A stretch of DNA of 64,000 nt. It comes from Trileptium ribeirensis. Lineage: Eukaryota; Nematoda; Enoplea; Enoplida; Thoracostomopsidae. Positions 49,101-57,785 of the stretch are shown in pieces. The DNA lies in contig JASANE010028231.1 of assembly GCA_030248225.1 (NCBI GenBank), forward strand, positions 62,001-126,000, in the 5' to 3' direction. Numbering within the stretch: the first letter of the stretch is position 1; the number at the start of each line of letters is the position of its first letter. The notes beneath the pieces were generated by a model. The model was given only the letters and a program-made list of their open reading frames with translations. It made no database searches and was not told where the DNA came from. Position numbers and translations under genes: made by a program.

Positions 49101-49772
49101 TATTTATGTATTAAATAACTTTATACGTTCGTCATTTACCATCAACAGACACGAAACCTTATTTGGTAAAATTTTGCAAAATATATCAGTGTGTTTTTAA
49201 ACTTGCGCTCATAGATCCAAAATGGCTGCTTTCACAAAACTGTATAGCAGCAAAGTTGTACCGGGACGATTCCTTTCTTCGGTCCTACGCCCCTGACAAG
49301 AGTTATAATCTAAAAATGTTCGAGGCATCCGCATGGCAATTATCGAAGTGGTTTAAGTTCGGTCGTTGCGTTCGCTCTATTCAATTTTTGATGTACCTGA
49401 ACCAGCGCCTGTGCTTGTACTTACAGTAAAAATTTTAGCACTACTAATTAAAATCTTTCATTGCTTCGAACTGAATAAAATTTGTACTGTCGCAATATCA
49501 TGCATCATCGGTATATTACCAGTTTATTGCATCAACATTTAAACGCCTAGGATTTCAGAATTTAATTAGCTAGCATTTACTACTACATATATAGATATAA
49601 AAGTTTATGCAGTTTCTCTTTTTCAGGATTGAAATTAGTTTCATGTTCTCTCAGCGCGGATATGCCATTTTCATTGGAAGCAACCGTGGTTCTACAGAAG
49701 TTGTGCACGGATGTAGCATTATCTGTGCCGCGGGATTCATCAAGCGATGGTAATCACAGATCGTCATCTTGA
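28057..49772 (+). CDS. ASX/ASXL-like DEUBAD-domain protein gene, eleven-exon model
   Basis: Exons: 28057-28104, 28283-28395, 29241-29314, 31165-31256, 34852-34917, 36103-36447, 37000-37125, 39543-39599, 43407-43526, 45113-45947, 49627-49772. All have AG/GT borders and their phases join without a break to a TGA at 49770-49772, giving 673 residues. Residues ~17-110 resemble the DEUBAD domain of Additional sex combs proteins: NFFSLSKEQQAELYKLLPSVD, then DAFSNTFFNG and FAERLL, ending in ALERWK. In known ASX proteins this domain binds and activates the BAP1/Calypso deubiquitinase that removes ubiquitin from histone H2A. Residues ~132-246 are strongly basic and probably nuclear-targeting. Residues ~348-626 are acidic and Asn-rich. 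I see no HARE-HTH start and no C-terminal PHD finger, so 5' exons may be missing or the family member divergent. Exons may also be missing between 31257 and 34851. NFRKB-like identity is the main alternative. Confidence 0.6.
28283..28395 (+). CDS. ASX-like gene, DEUBAD core exon
   Basis: Bounded by TTTCAG and a GTAAGC donor, ending in phase 2. It contains ENFFSLSKEQQAELYKLLPS followed by VD. Aligned without gaps to the family pattern TF.SLP..FQQ.L..LLPEVD, about half of 21 positions agree, including the LLP-VD core that marks ASX DEUBAD helices. Confidence 0.7.
29241..29314 (+). CDS. ASX-like gene, second DEUBAD exon
   Basis: Follows TTTTTTTCAG and ends at a GTGAGG donor. It encodes LVHDAFSNTFFNGAISDFAE and then RLL. 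The family counterpart is the AL.NEFF..AA..W.ERL segment. The FF pair and the ERL triplet align. Phases 2 to 1 match the flanking exons. Confidence 0.7.
31165..31256 (+). CDS. ASX-like gene, third DEUBAD-region exon
   Basis: Acceptor TTTATAG, donor GTTAGT. It encodes ELKLNSFLDTGHASEID and ends in VALERWK. The position and the WK ending resemble the EQWKEKFF part that closes the ASXL domain. The segment between is divergent and Gly-rich. Confidence 0.6.
31257..32235. other. Intron sequence with a degenerate dispersed repeat
   Basis: This part of an ASX-like intron contains no further supported exon. Bases 31640-31740 (GTGCAGAAGAGTACCTGGGA and following) resemble 48650-48770, so both are members of one dispersed non-coding repeat. 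The canonical DEUBAD continuation EKFF..YYG expected after ERWK was sought here and not found. Confidence 0.4.
32244..33387. mobile_element. hAT-like non-autonomous DNA transposon
   Basis: The left end reads CAGGGAATAACCGGAA and the right end, in reverse complement, CAGGGAGTAACCGGAA: 16-bp terminal inverted repeats with one mismatch and the CAGGG start typical of hAT elements. Flanking 8-bp sequences CTGTCCAC (32236-32243) and CTATCCAC (33388-33395) differ at one base and represent the target-site duplication. The 1144-bp interior has no transposase. Next to the right end, bases 33289-33380 contain repeated CCGGAATTCCGG palindromes and GGAACCGG copies. It lies inside an intron of the ASX-like gene. 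Confidence 0.85.
34488..34567 (-). repeat. Degenerate tRNA-like (possible SINE head) sequence
   Basis: On the minus strand a TGGTCTACTGCAGTGG box A-like motif is followed about 45 bases later by TGTTCCACTCC, which matches the box B consensus GGTTCGANTCC at about 8 of 11 positions. The acceptor and anticodon stems do not form well, so this is not a functional tRNA gene. A decayed tRNA-derived SINE is the likeliest reading. Confidence 0.3.
34852..34917 (+). CDS. ASX-like gene, short linker exon
   Basis: Twenty-two codons in phase 0, after a TTATTCAG acceptor and before a GTTAGT donor. It encodes VASHTDQIPCTSKQAIAQDA and two more residues. No domain is recognised. It is included because borders and phase fit. 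A skipped or undetected exon nearby is possible. Confidence 0.45.
36103..36447 (+). CDS. ASX-like gene, highly basic exon
   Basis: One hundred and fifteen codons in phase 0, after TTTTATAG and before GTAAGT. Clusters KKKAPGSKATKRRRSS and KSKPVKRGRRPSRPK look like bipartite nuclear-localisation signals and DNA- or RNA-binding tails. Between them and the N-terminal border is LTPDYIVQQVVEML, a predicted short helix. Low sequence complexity means family assignment cannot be made from this exon alone. Confidence 0.65.
37000..37125 (+). CDS. ASX-like gene, linker exon
   Basis: Forty-two codons in phase 0, bordered by GCTTTATAG and GTTTGT. It encodes GTYIPVIRRLSSDRPRVTST and a Ser/Lys-rich end. No domain is recognised. 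The donor GTTTGT is weak. Confidence 0.5.
37978..38500. repeat. Tandem doublet related to the array unit, reversed
   Basis: Two similar segments of about 210 bp begin at CCCATGTTCAACTAC (37979) and GCCATGTTCAGCTAA (38282). Both contain AATGCTAAAACG/AATGCTGAAAAGG followed by GCCTGAAAATACTTG or a variant. In reverse complement this part matches array unit sequence around 15935-16015 (TATTTTCAGGCTAATGACG). The repeat family is thus present both here, in an intron, and in the 14-26 kb array. Confidence 0.55.
39543..39599 (+). CDS. ASX-like gene, 19-codon exon
   Basis: Bordered by TTGTTGCAG and a GTGAAT donor, in phase 0. It encodes TNISETDHCVDNIFTSWFK. It is short, so the call rests on borders and phase only. 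Confidence 0.45.
39600..41233. other. Intron sequence without supported feature
   Basis: An ORF at 40096-40296 follows a TTAATAG acceptor-like site, but no convincing donor in the right phase was found, so it is not included as an exon. Bases 40643-40668 contain a TTGCCG..CGGCAA inverted repeat. Nothing else was identified. Confidence 0.4.
41234..41816. repeat. Minisatellite, four copies of a 150-bp unit
   Basis: Units start near 41234, 41384, 41534 and 41684. Each contains GAGATATTAGAGCGCTACAA and GTAGAACCATATAATTGTAA, and all but the last contain GTGCAACCGCA. Copies 1-3 are almost identical. The fourth is shortened at its 3' end. The block lies in the intron between exons 39543-39599 and 43407-43526 of the ASX-like gene. 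Confidence 0.95.
42822..43078. repeat. Tandem doublet of about 130 bp
   Basis: Two copies, from TTCCCGGTTTATGCCTG (42822) and TTCCCGGTTCATGTCTG (about 42953), each continue through a GCAAAATTTT core to TAATTTCAG. They are about 80% identical. Each copy ends in a splice-acceptor-like AATTTCAG, but no open frame follows. Confidence 0.75.
43407..43526 (+). CDS. ASX-like gene, 40-codon exon
   Basis: Bordered by ATATTTAG and a strong GTACGT donor, in phase 0. It encodes RLDNRIVNYTSSFTDITTTA and continues to GFNKFYPE. No domain is recognised. Confidence 0.55.
43527..45112. other. Intron sequence without supported feature
   Basis: AT-rich intron of the ASX-like gene. A short GC-rich palindrome (GGGGCGCCGCCCC) occurs near 44424. 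No gene or element with defined ends was recognised. Confidence 0.4.
45113..45947 (+). CDS. ASX-like gene, large acidic Asn-rich exon
   Basis: Two hundred and seventy-eight codons plus one base, opening at AATTATAG and closing at GTAAGC. Without splicing the frame would read on to a stop at 45968. With splicing it joins the last exon in phase. The content is rich in Asp, Glu and Asn (for example DSDDEGNIEETQIIDRIAE) with several Cys in the middle. It has no recognisable fold and probably forms a disordered chromatin-protein tail. It is the longest uninterrupted frame in the gene and the strongest evidence that the locus is coding. Confidence 0.72.
46286..46690. repeat. Dispersed repeat, copy 1
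   Basis: About 400 bp in the last intron of the ASX-like gene. It is collinear with 54930-55320. Shared landmarks include ATTGAAATCTAAC, TTGTGACGTCA, GCATTAAATTTGTTCGC and GATGG.TTGGGGT.ACCTTAAG. No ends, inverted repeats or ORF were recognised. Confidence 0.7.
47840..48050. repeat. Tandem doublet of about 105 bp
   Basis: Two copies of a unit with CTCCAGTTTGT at its start and CCTTTCTTGATGTAAAAAAT in the middle, ending in AATGGGTTGAA.AATTGT. It lies in the last intron of the ASX-like gene, next to AT-rich repeats. Confidence 0.75.
48051..49626. other. Intron sequence with dispersed repeat fragments
   Basis: Bases 48640-48780 resemble 31640-31740. A 78-89 codon ORF at 49163-49429 has no recognisable motif and no splice context linking it to the gene. 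Confidence 0.4.
49627..49772 (+). CDS. ASX-like gene, terminal exon
   Basis: Acceptor CTTTTTCAG. Joined in phase to the acidic exon it reads GLKLVSCSLSADMPFSLEAT, then VVLQKLCTDVALSVPRDSSS, and stops at TGA 49770-49772. The +1 frame is also open for much of the exon, so the frame choice depends on the upstream phase. A GTAAGA sequence begins two bases after the stop. AATAAA at 50035-50040 is a possible poly(A) signal. Confidence 0.55.
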
Positions 49773-50430
49773 AGTAAGAACCTCAGTATTTACGTGTTTT
49801 TTACACTTGATATTACATTCTTTAGCAAACTGACTGATGGCTTAGATCTCAAACTTCGTTAAGCACAAATTTTGTGAAATTTGCACGGTCAGGACTTCGT
49901 TCGCTACGCCTCCCCCTCCCCCCACCCGCCAATTTTGTTTACATATTTTCATTGAGGTTACATTATTTTCGCGACATGAATATCTGTTATTTATTGCTTG
50001 TTCAATGTTTTTATACATATTATGCCGAGAATAGAATAAATTTTCGTTGCAATTTTTTGCCTTACATATGTCTCATTCGATGTTTTGTTCAGCTGATCTG
50101 CTGAACCTGTTTCATCCGATGTTGGAGCATTTTGTCTGCTGATTCTATTTTAAAGATGGATAGATACAGTACTCGCCACAACTGACTGTCGCCTAACGAC
50201 CGAGCGAGCACCTGTCAAATTGTGTCGAGTAATATATAATTAGTACTGGACAAGAACCATTCCTGACGTTTGTAGCGCGAACATTGATTTAAGTGTTTAA
50301 ATGTACATACATATAGTCTCAAATAAGATAGCTGTTCTGGACCGGACCTGTTGCATTACTATTCTGGACGGCTGTGGATAGTCCTCGCGGCGAGCAACTA
50401 AGTCTGTACATATTCTTTCTGTATAATGCC
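49773..50430. other. Presumed 3' flank of the ASX-like gene
   Basis: Contains AATAAA at 50035-50040, about 260 bases after the modelled stop, and short pyrimidine-rich runs (CCTCCCCCTCCCCCCACC near 49910). No other feature was recognised. Confidence 0.4.
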
Positions 50431-51992
50431 GGATCATTTCACGCTATGATGTCCTTTTGTCCGGGGGGTAAAAGTGGATATTTTGGTCTGTAGCACAGAA
50501 GTGGACAGGGAACTGGCAAAAATGTTATTTACGCCAGGAAGCCTCATTACTTAGCTATCTTAAACATCAAAAATTTTTTGGCCTCACCCCGCCATAAGGG
50601 GCTAGAAATCCATATAGGTTCCAAATTGACAAAAGCCGTAATGACTAATTTCACGACCTGTTATTTCCGGGTAATGGTGTGGATCGATGTTAGAAATTAT
50701 GGCCTTAATTCTTTTTTATGCAGAATTAGCCAGGTCTACACTACGTTTTTAGTTACACAAATTTCAAATGTATACCGATCCTGGAGAGTGGGAGCGGCCG
50801 AGATGCAATGAACCCCATTTTTTACGCCCACCCCCCCCCCCCCCGACCAAATTCCTTTTTTGGTCATTACTCGTTACTTATACACGGTACATGAACGTTA
50901 TTCATAGATCATACCTATCCCCTGGGTACCTTTTAAAAATATTAACCCACGGGATTCTTGTTACTTACCCCGGCAGCAGGGTTAAACGATCGATTTTAGC
51001 ACATTTGATTACCCCCCAACCATTGCTAGTCTGCGGTATGGTTGGGTGAGGCAAGTCTATTAATTTGTCGGTTACGGTTCATTCCCACGAGGAAGAGAAT
51101 GGTGAAACGATCTGAGCTCTGTCTCAAGACCGACCTGTTGATCTCAGGCTTTACCCCCCTACCACACTTTTACCCCCAAATCATCACTAAAAATTTTGAA
51201 AAATCGGCCATGTGACGGTATTTCGGTTGGTATGCATGTTCCATATTATTTTTGGATGAAATAATGTAGAGTGGATGGTGTAAAAAAGACAGTTGAGTGT
51301 TGTTTCTATAATTTTTGAGCGGTTTTGAACGTAAATAAAGAATTTACCCCCTCCCGACCACATTATTTTGGATGAAAAAATGTAGATTGGATGGTGTGAA
51401 AAAGACAGTTGAGTGTTACTTCTAGAATTTTTGAGTGGTTTTGAACGTAAATAAAAAATTAACCCCCCCCCGACCACCAGTTATCTCTGGTATTCTAACA
51501 TGTCTGTCTAAGGGAATATTGTAAATTTTTTTGCATAGCACTTCCCCCAGGCTAAACTACCGATACAAAAAGCTAACCGTTTACTGCCGCTTCGTTTCCA
51601 TTTAGTATCAGCTATAATTCGGCACCCCCGTGTTTTAGAAGTTGTAAGTTCGACCCAAGAATAGGCATAATAAGCTTTATTTTTGACATACGGAGCTCGG
51701 CCAAGCCTCATTTTGACGCGTCGATACGCTGCACGAGATATATAATCACAAAATGAAGGCTATATTCAAACTGGAGCATGTCAGAGATCATTTGGCATCT
51801 GTTAGGCTGGCCATCAGGGGTGGCAGTTGGGAAGCTATAGCATCAGAACGGTTAAAAAATTTACTATAACGACCTCAAATTCGGAATCATTGACGTTTTT
51901 GGTCATAGGGTGTGAAAATGAAGATAATCGGAGCCAAAAAGTTATTAGTCATTTTTTCTGGGACAAAAGGACGTCATAGCGTGAAATGACCC
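50431..51992. mobile_element. 1.56-kb element with ~30-bp terminal inverted repeats
   Basis: The left end GGATCATTTCACGCTATGAT plus GTCCTTTTGTCC is matched at the right, in reverse complement, by GGGTCATTTCACGCTATGAC plus GTCCTTTTGTCC: about 32 bp with two or three mismatches. No obvious target-site duplication and no transposase ORF were seen, so the superfamily is undetermined. The interior contains a C-run of 15 or more near 50829 and a tandem doublet at 51250-51478. Confidence 0.75.
51250..51478. repeat. Tandem doublet of about 115 bp inside the TIR element
   Basis: Two copies, each from TTTTGGATGAAA to ACCCCC..CCGACCAC, contain AAAGACAGTTGAGTGTT and TTTTGAACGTAAATAAA. Identity is about 88%. 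Each copy ends in a C-rich run. Confidence 0.85.
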
Positions 51993-54929
51993 TACCGCGT
52001 AGTGTTATATTTTTATTTCATATTTTAGCATTCTTTCGCTCGGCTCACTTATTTGCCAAACAGAAGAATTAGTGATTATTCATAATTTAGTACTTCTGCA
52101 TGACTGCTTTTTTGAACAGTTTGACATCGATAAATGTTCCCATAAATGCGTGCAGCATAAGTTTTAATATATTAACTAAAAAATAACAGAAACGTGATTT
52201 TGTTCGTTGTTGGGACTCTGTTTTGTAATAATAATTGTGTATAAGGAATATATAGATGAATACAAAATACAGTATTCGTCTAAAATAAATGTCACTCTCT
52301 TGCGGCTTGCTCAAAATTTTGTAGCGATTCGCTCATAAATTATTAATCGTGAAAGTAATTTAATTAGAAATTTTAATATTTTCGAAATTTCGAGCGATTA
52401 GAGATTAGCTTGGTCTAAACGGAACAGTCATTTTTGTTCAGTTCTATGTTTTAATGTATAATATACAATCATAGATAAAGGTAATTGTAGATGTGGATGG
52501 ACGCAATTTCGTCCGGATACTTCAAAATTGTATTTCGACATGGACGGACATAGTTTCGCGCGGACGTTGACATAGGCTCGTTTGCACGTGGACAGATACA
52601 GGTGTGTCTGTCTTTTGCGCACTTACTTTTGTCCGGGGCCGTATGTACTCACGTTTTAGGTATTGAGAATGAGCCCTCACTTCGGACCCTTGACCGGTAT
52701 TGACCACGGTTCTGCGTAAAATTTGATCTTTGACATGATTTATTTTGAACAAGAGTAACTTTAATCTTTAACAACGTAAGAATATTTTTTGGTTGCACAA
52801 TTTATACCGAAATGCGACTAATCATGTTGCAAGTTATTGTTATGCGTGATTCCATTTCAAGTGCATACACCATGGATGTTCTTTTGTTAAAATCACGAAT
52901 ACAGTGGGTCACAAAAATCGAGTTTAGAATTCTACAAACAGTATTTGCAGTTTAGCAAACGCGAAGATGAGGTTCGTGATGTATGAATACAATTTGCTTA
53001 CATGAGCCGATTTTGGACATTTGTTTTGGTCCGCAACATGACATTTTGAATAGCGCGCAAACTGTACTCAACTAAAGTGGACTCGCCCTATATACGCTAC
53101 TCGACAGAAATGACTGTCACGTTTCAATAGAACAAACATGTGGAACAGAATTTAAAAAAGGGCGCCAAATAATTGGAACACCTCACGAACAAAATGCGAC
53201 ATCTTTTGAACAAAATTTGAATCCTAGAATTAAACAACCGGCCACAGAAAGAACAGACCACGTTTCTGGTGCACGCATATGTGTACACGTATGCATATGC
53301 ACATACTAATTTCGCCTATTGAACATCTCCTACCCCGAGTTTGGTGTAAGACGCGAGGCATGTATCGCACTATCTTTTTTTGTCGAGAGTATTCCGGAAT
53401 CTTTGTACCTATAAATCAATGTCATGTATATTGTTTGTAGCTTATATTGCATCTATAGCTAATGTACTATAAAGTACACGTTTTAGTGTCCCGGTACATG
53501 TACACTCAGTAATCAAAAAATGAATTTTTTGGCCTAGTCCACATAAGCACCTGAAACTGTTGGGCATATTTTAGTTGTACTATAGTCACGCTCAGAAATT
53601 AATGCAAATTTCGCCAACCGTTCAAGTAACATCTGTTCAATTTTTATGTACGCGGATTATACACGAACTGTTCGCGAAAAATTTGCGTATATTTCTGAGC
53701 GTAACACTGACGAAAAAGTATATATTAAATGTACGAATTTGCGAAAAATTTACTATTTTCGAAGCGTGGCTGAAACTATGTTTATGTTGAATATTTTGCA
53801 ATATTAAGCTAGTTTTTAGGTTTAACTATACCAAATGTCTTGCTGTCCTTAATCTTTAAGTAGGAACGCATGCTACTTATTTAATATAACTGTGCTAATT
53901 ATCCAGAATAAGCACATAAACATGTAACATAAATTAAGCTTAATATTTAAGACTTATGCTTAAAAGCTTAAAATGTAAGCATGACATTGTTAAATATTAC
54001 ACATCAAAAAGTTGTGTCAAATTTTGATTATTGAGTCAGCTTGTTTTAACTCTAAGATTGAGTTAATAAATTGAGTCTAACTCAAGTTTAGGGTTAAAAA
54101 AGGACCGACTCAGTACTCAAAATTTGACTCAACGTTTTCGCAGTGTTATGCTTGAGTTCATTTTAGGTGTATACAACATGGTTGTTCTTTTGTCAGAATT
54201 TGAAACTGAATCGTTCGCGTTCATTAAAATTCGAATACCGAAGCATAAAGGCAAAAAGCACGAATAGTATTATTTGCGTTTTTCCGTGTACGCTATGTGA
54301 AATCAGCGACCGTGAACAACACCTACATGTGGCTGTATCAAAATCCATGTTCGCATATATAAGGGAAAATCATGATTTGTCTGCATTCATCTCTTTTACG
54401 ACCGTGAACTAATTTGACAAAAATAACCCAAGTGTACGTACGCAGATAATGTGGACTCTATGCATTATGTAGGATTTTAGGTTCGTTTTTGCTACTTAAA
54501 TTATTTAGCATAATAATTATTCTTAAATGTTAACTTAATAAAGCCAGTAATAAGCGTTATTATGCATAATTACGCTAGATTTTTATTATGCATAAGGCTA
54601 TTCAAAATTTGTTAGCCTATGCATTTTCTTAGTAGTTGTATCTGTGGTATATACAGAATGTTTGCCCGCAGAAACCAGGTCGAGAAACAGTTGTTGAATC
54701 TATTCACTAGCCCAAATTCGAGAGCGTGATAGTTCTTGCAGCTATACCGACAGGACAACATAAGATAGGAAAATGTTAAATTCCAACTCATATTGATATA
54801 TAATACGATTCTTTCTTGGGCTGTAACTCTATTATGCGAGGATAATCTTGTGATCCCACCAAGCATCCTATTTTGTAATTTTCATAAAAACTGTTACGGA
54901 AAGCTTTCTGGTCAATTGAAATTCGGCGT
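51993..54929. other. Intergenic AT-rich sequence
   Basis: No gene supported. A phrase at 52860-52895 (CATACACCATGGATGTTCTT) recurs in altered form at 54165-54205 (GTATACAACATGGTTGTTCTT), suggesting a further dispersed repeat. Bases 53930-53975 and 54500-54600 are TTAA- and GCATAA-rich. Confidence 0.4.
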
Positions 54930-55320
54930 AAAAATGTTCACGAATACAGCACTCGCGATTGAAATCTAACGATTTTGTCTTCGCGAAAATTCAAGTAAAT
55001 TTACCCCAATTTTTGAGAACGAAAATTTGTTTAATAATGTCGATTTCCTTGTGACGTCAGTTTTGCATTAAATTTGTTCGCGAACACTAAATATTCCAAT
55101 TTTGAAGGATTACGCATTAGCGAACCGAATTTCTGTAAGTTGAAAATGCTGAAATTCTGTTCGAACACAAAGTTTAATTTCTGTCACTTAATTTTGCCAA
55201 TTTTCGGTTAGCGAAAAACTGAATGAAATTCAGCCTTTTTTCCGTAAACAAGGGTTTGCGATTCGATCTCGGCAATTACAAAATACAATGGTCGGCGGGG
55301 TCACCTTAAGTTCAGTCACG
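54930..55320. repeat. Dispersed repeat, copy 2
   Basis: Collinear with 46286-46690 in the same orientation over nearly 400 bp, with perhaps 70-75% identity by eye. A shorter, weaker relative occurs around 59885-60160. Confidence 0.65.
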
Positions 55321-57215
55321 CATTACGTATAACCAAAACCATCTTGTACATAATTGTATACATTTGCGTCTATAGATACAAGTGCTTTGAGAAAGCTCAA
55401 CTTTTCGCTTTCAACATTAAGCCATCGCGAAAAAAATGAGTAAGACCGAAGAGTTTCAACAAACATTTGAAAAACTCAGTCTAGTAATTGCAGTATACTA
55501 ATCGAACAGCTAAGGTTGTCACGTGTGCCGGATAGTCTTCTTTTACTGCTCTTGTATTGTATAGAAATATAAATTTCATAGCAGTGTTTTAACAATAAAG
55601 TTTATTATGGGTGGTACGTGTTTCTTTAATAAAATGAGTGTTGTACTAGAGTTTGAAAGTTGAGATTTTCATGGTATTGATCTATGGTTTTACTTGTGTG
55701 GACATTTTGTTTTTTTGTCAACCTATTTCGAAACAACGAAACTAAGCGGTTTTCGCTTTCCCAATTTTGGATTTGAAAAGGTGTGTATGCGCTTAGTAAT
55801 AGTTCCTTGCTTTATCAAAGTTTCGGCCAATGCATCAAACACTATAAGTAAGGCGAGAGTTTGACTAAAGTTAACTTTTACAGACGGAAGTTAAATGCAT
55901 GGACTCTGCTCTTTGTTCTAAGCTTTAGTCGCGGCCGCCGCCCTCGCGTTTCTGTCTGTTTGACCTGTGCTGCCTTTGTGGACGAGGTTTTTTCCCATTT
56001 TAGAAGTAAGAGCAGAAGTTCCGTGAGGCGCCAGCCCCGAGTTAGGCTTGGGGTGTGCTCAAAATGGGGCCTTTTGTTAGGCTTATCTCGAGTGCGGCAT
56101 AGTAATCGTTTCGCTTCCTCCCCTAAAAGTTACGTTAGCTTTTTTCTAACGATATAACTCTATGCCTAAAAAGTCATGGTCGCAACACGATTCTATTCCG
56201 TTACGATTCTATTCCGTTACCTTCTCGGGTTTTGTACGCCGTATTATCCTTTGATTGCCCTCCGTAAGTGCACCACAGCCGGGTTTATTATTGACTTTTC
56301 AGAGCGAAATAATTTTTGGAAAAAGCTGTTGGTGTTCAGCTTTAATCAAAACAAGTATATACGTACTTTATAGATACAACATGCATTATGGCAATAACAT
56401 GACAATGTTAAATCAGTTTCGTAGCAAAACAGTTATGGGTCAGTAATTTATATTAAGACAATGGTATTGGACAAGGCCAAATTAAATTGGATGGAAATGT
56501 CCTGATCTTTCATTGTAAAACTAGGTATATAAACATCAGGTAGTGGAAGATATCCCTTACGGATTTGTCTATTGCCCATATCCTTTTAACTTCCATTATG
56601 AAATAACGGAATTGAAAGAGGTCCGAATGTCAGACGACTTGAGAGTGTCGTGTGTATTAGGTAGCAAATTAAGCTGTATGTGTGACCCCAAGTTTGGTTT
56701 AACTGCATAATTCAGCAGGCACTGTTTTTCATTTTGAAATCTCAGTGCGTCGTAAATTTTGATGGTAGCGTTTCAGAATCTAAGGTAATTTTCAAGATTC
56801 TAGGTCACGTTGGCGACTAAAAACAAGTTCGAAGCATTTTGTTTTATATTTTACATCAGTAAAATTGTATTACGGGTTTCAAAATTCATAATGTCTGATA
56901 TTGTCTTAAGGCATTTAGGTTTAAATTTATATACATAGGTATATGTCGTAGTATTGTTTAAAAATATTGTTGGTATCTCTTTGCCTCGGAATTTAACTGT
57001 AACATGTGTTGGGCGACCCAATGGTTTCAGAAAAGTCTTGCTTTGTATATAATGTTTACCGCTGATGAGCTAAGTATATATTGTAGCAACTATGAAAAAT
57101 TCATCAGAATGAGCACGACGTAGCACGTAGAGATGAATTTTAAAAAGTAATGGATCTCATTTTTCGGAAGAAAAATATATAAATTATAATGACTAGATAG
57201 GAAAAATTATGTCGT
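55321..57215. other. Intergenic sequence, no supported gene
   Basis: A locally GC-richer stretch at 55895-56100 contains a 98-codon ORF with Arg/Ser-rich content and no recognisable domain. It may be the tail of an old retroelement. Nothing else was identified. Confidence 0.35.
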
Positions 57216-57219
57216 TTAA

Positions 57220-57484
57220 CCCTTTCATGTCCGAATTAATTTGTGTATCGTGCAATGTTTGACAAATTCAAGCCTGCGCCAGGGATCGAACCCGAAACGT
57301 ACGGGTGAAACTTGTGTACGCAAACCGCTGAGCTATCTGAGAGCTATTGCTCGGTTCCTTAAGGAACCTCACAATGTGAGCGAATAACAACGCACGTTTA
57401 AACGTACGATATACGACAAACTTAGTAAACACAACGAGTTGCAATGTGCGTTGGGTCCGTTTGGACCTAGTGGGCATGAGAGGA
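57220..57484 (-). mobile_element. Short TTAA-associated element with tRNA-like promoter, copy 1
   Basis: About 265 bp, nearly identical to copy 2 at 57516-57781. The left end follows TTAA (57216-57219) and starts CCCTTTCATG. The right end carries the complementary GGGCATGAGAG. On the minus strand a perfect box A, TAGCTCAGCGG (57325-57335), is followed by box B, GGTTCGATCCC (57281-57292 region), so the element could be transcribed by RNA polymerase III. The acceptor stem does not pair, so this is not a functional tRNA. Two perfect palindromes are present: GGTTCCTTAAGGAACC and CGTTTAAACG. Confidence 0.7.
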
Positions 57485-57515
57485 TTAGTTCTGCGATAGG
57501 TTAATTTTTAATTAA

Positions 57516-57781
57516 CCCTTTCATGCCCGAATTAATTTGTGTATCGTGCAATGTTTGACAAATTCAGGCCTGCGCCAGGGATCGAACCCGAAACGTACGG
57601 GTGAAACTTGTATACGCAAACCGCTGAGCTATCTGAGAGCTATTGCTCGGTTCCTTAAGGAACCTCACAATGTGAGCGAATAACAACGCACGTTTAAACG
57701 TACGATATACGACAAAACTTAGTAAACACAACGAGTCGCAATGTGCGTTGGGTCTGTTTGGACCTAGTGGGCATGAGACGA
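57516..57781 (-). mobile_element. Short TTAA-flanked element with tRNA-like promoter, copy 2
   Basis: A 266-bp copy bounded by TTAA on both sides (57512-57515 and 57782-57785). Termini CCCTTTCATGCCCGAATT and, in reverse complement, TCGTCTCATGCCCACTAGG share TCATGCCC. Exact TTAA flanks suggest a piggyBac-like non-autonomous element. The box A (57621-57631) and box B (57578-57588) on the minus strand suggest a SINE. It is separated from copy 1 by only about 31 bp. Confidence 0.7.
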
Positions 57782-57785
57782 TTAA

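Noticed and set aside
55861..56157. 98-codon GC-richer ORF in the intergenic region
   Set aside because: Arg/Ser-rich with no recognisable domain, no splice context and stops in the neighbouring frames. Possibly the end of an old retroelement, but unsupported.
57273..57342. Functional tRNA gene on the minus strand
   Set aside because: Box A and box B are perfect, but the acceptor stem does not pair and the sequence is embedded in a duplicated mobile element.
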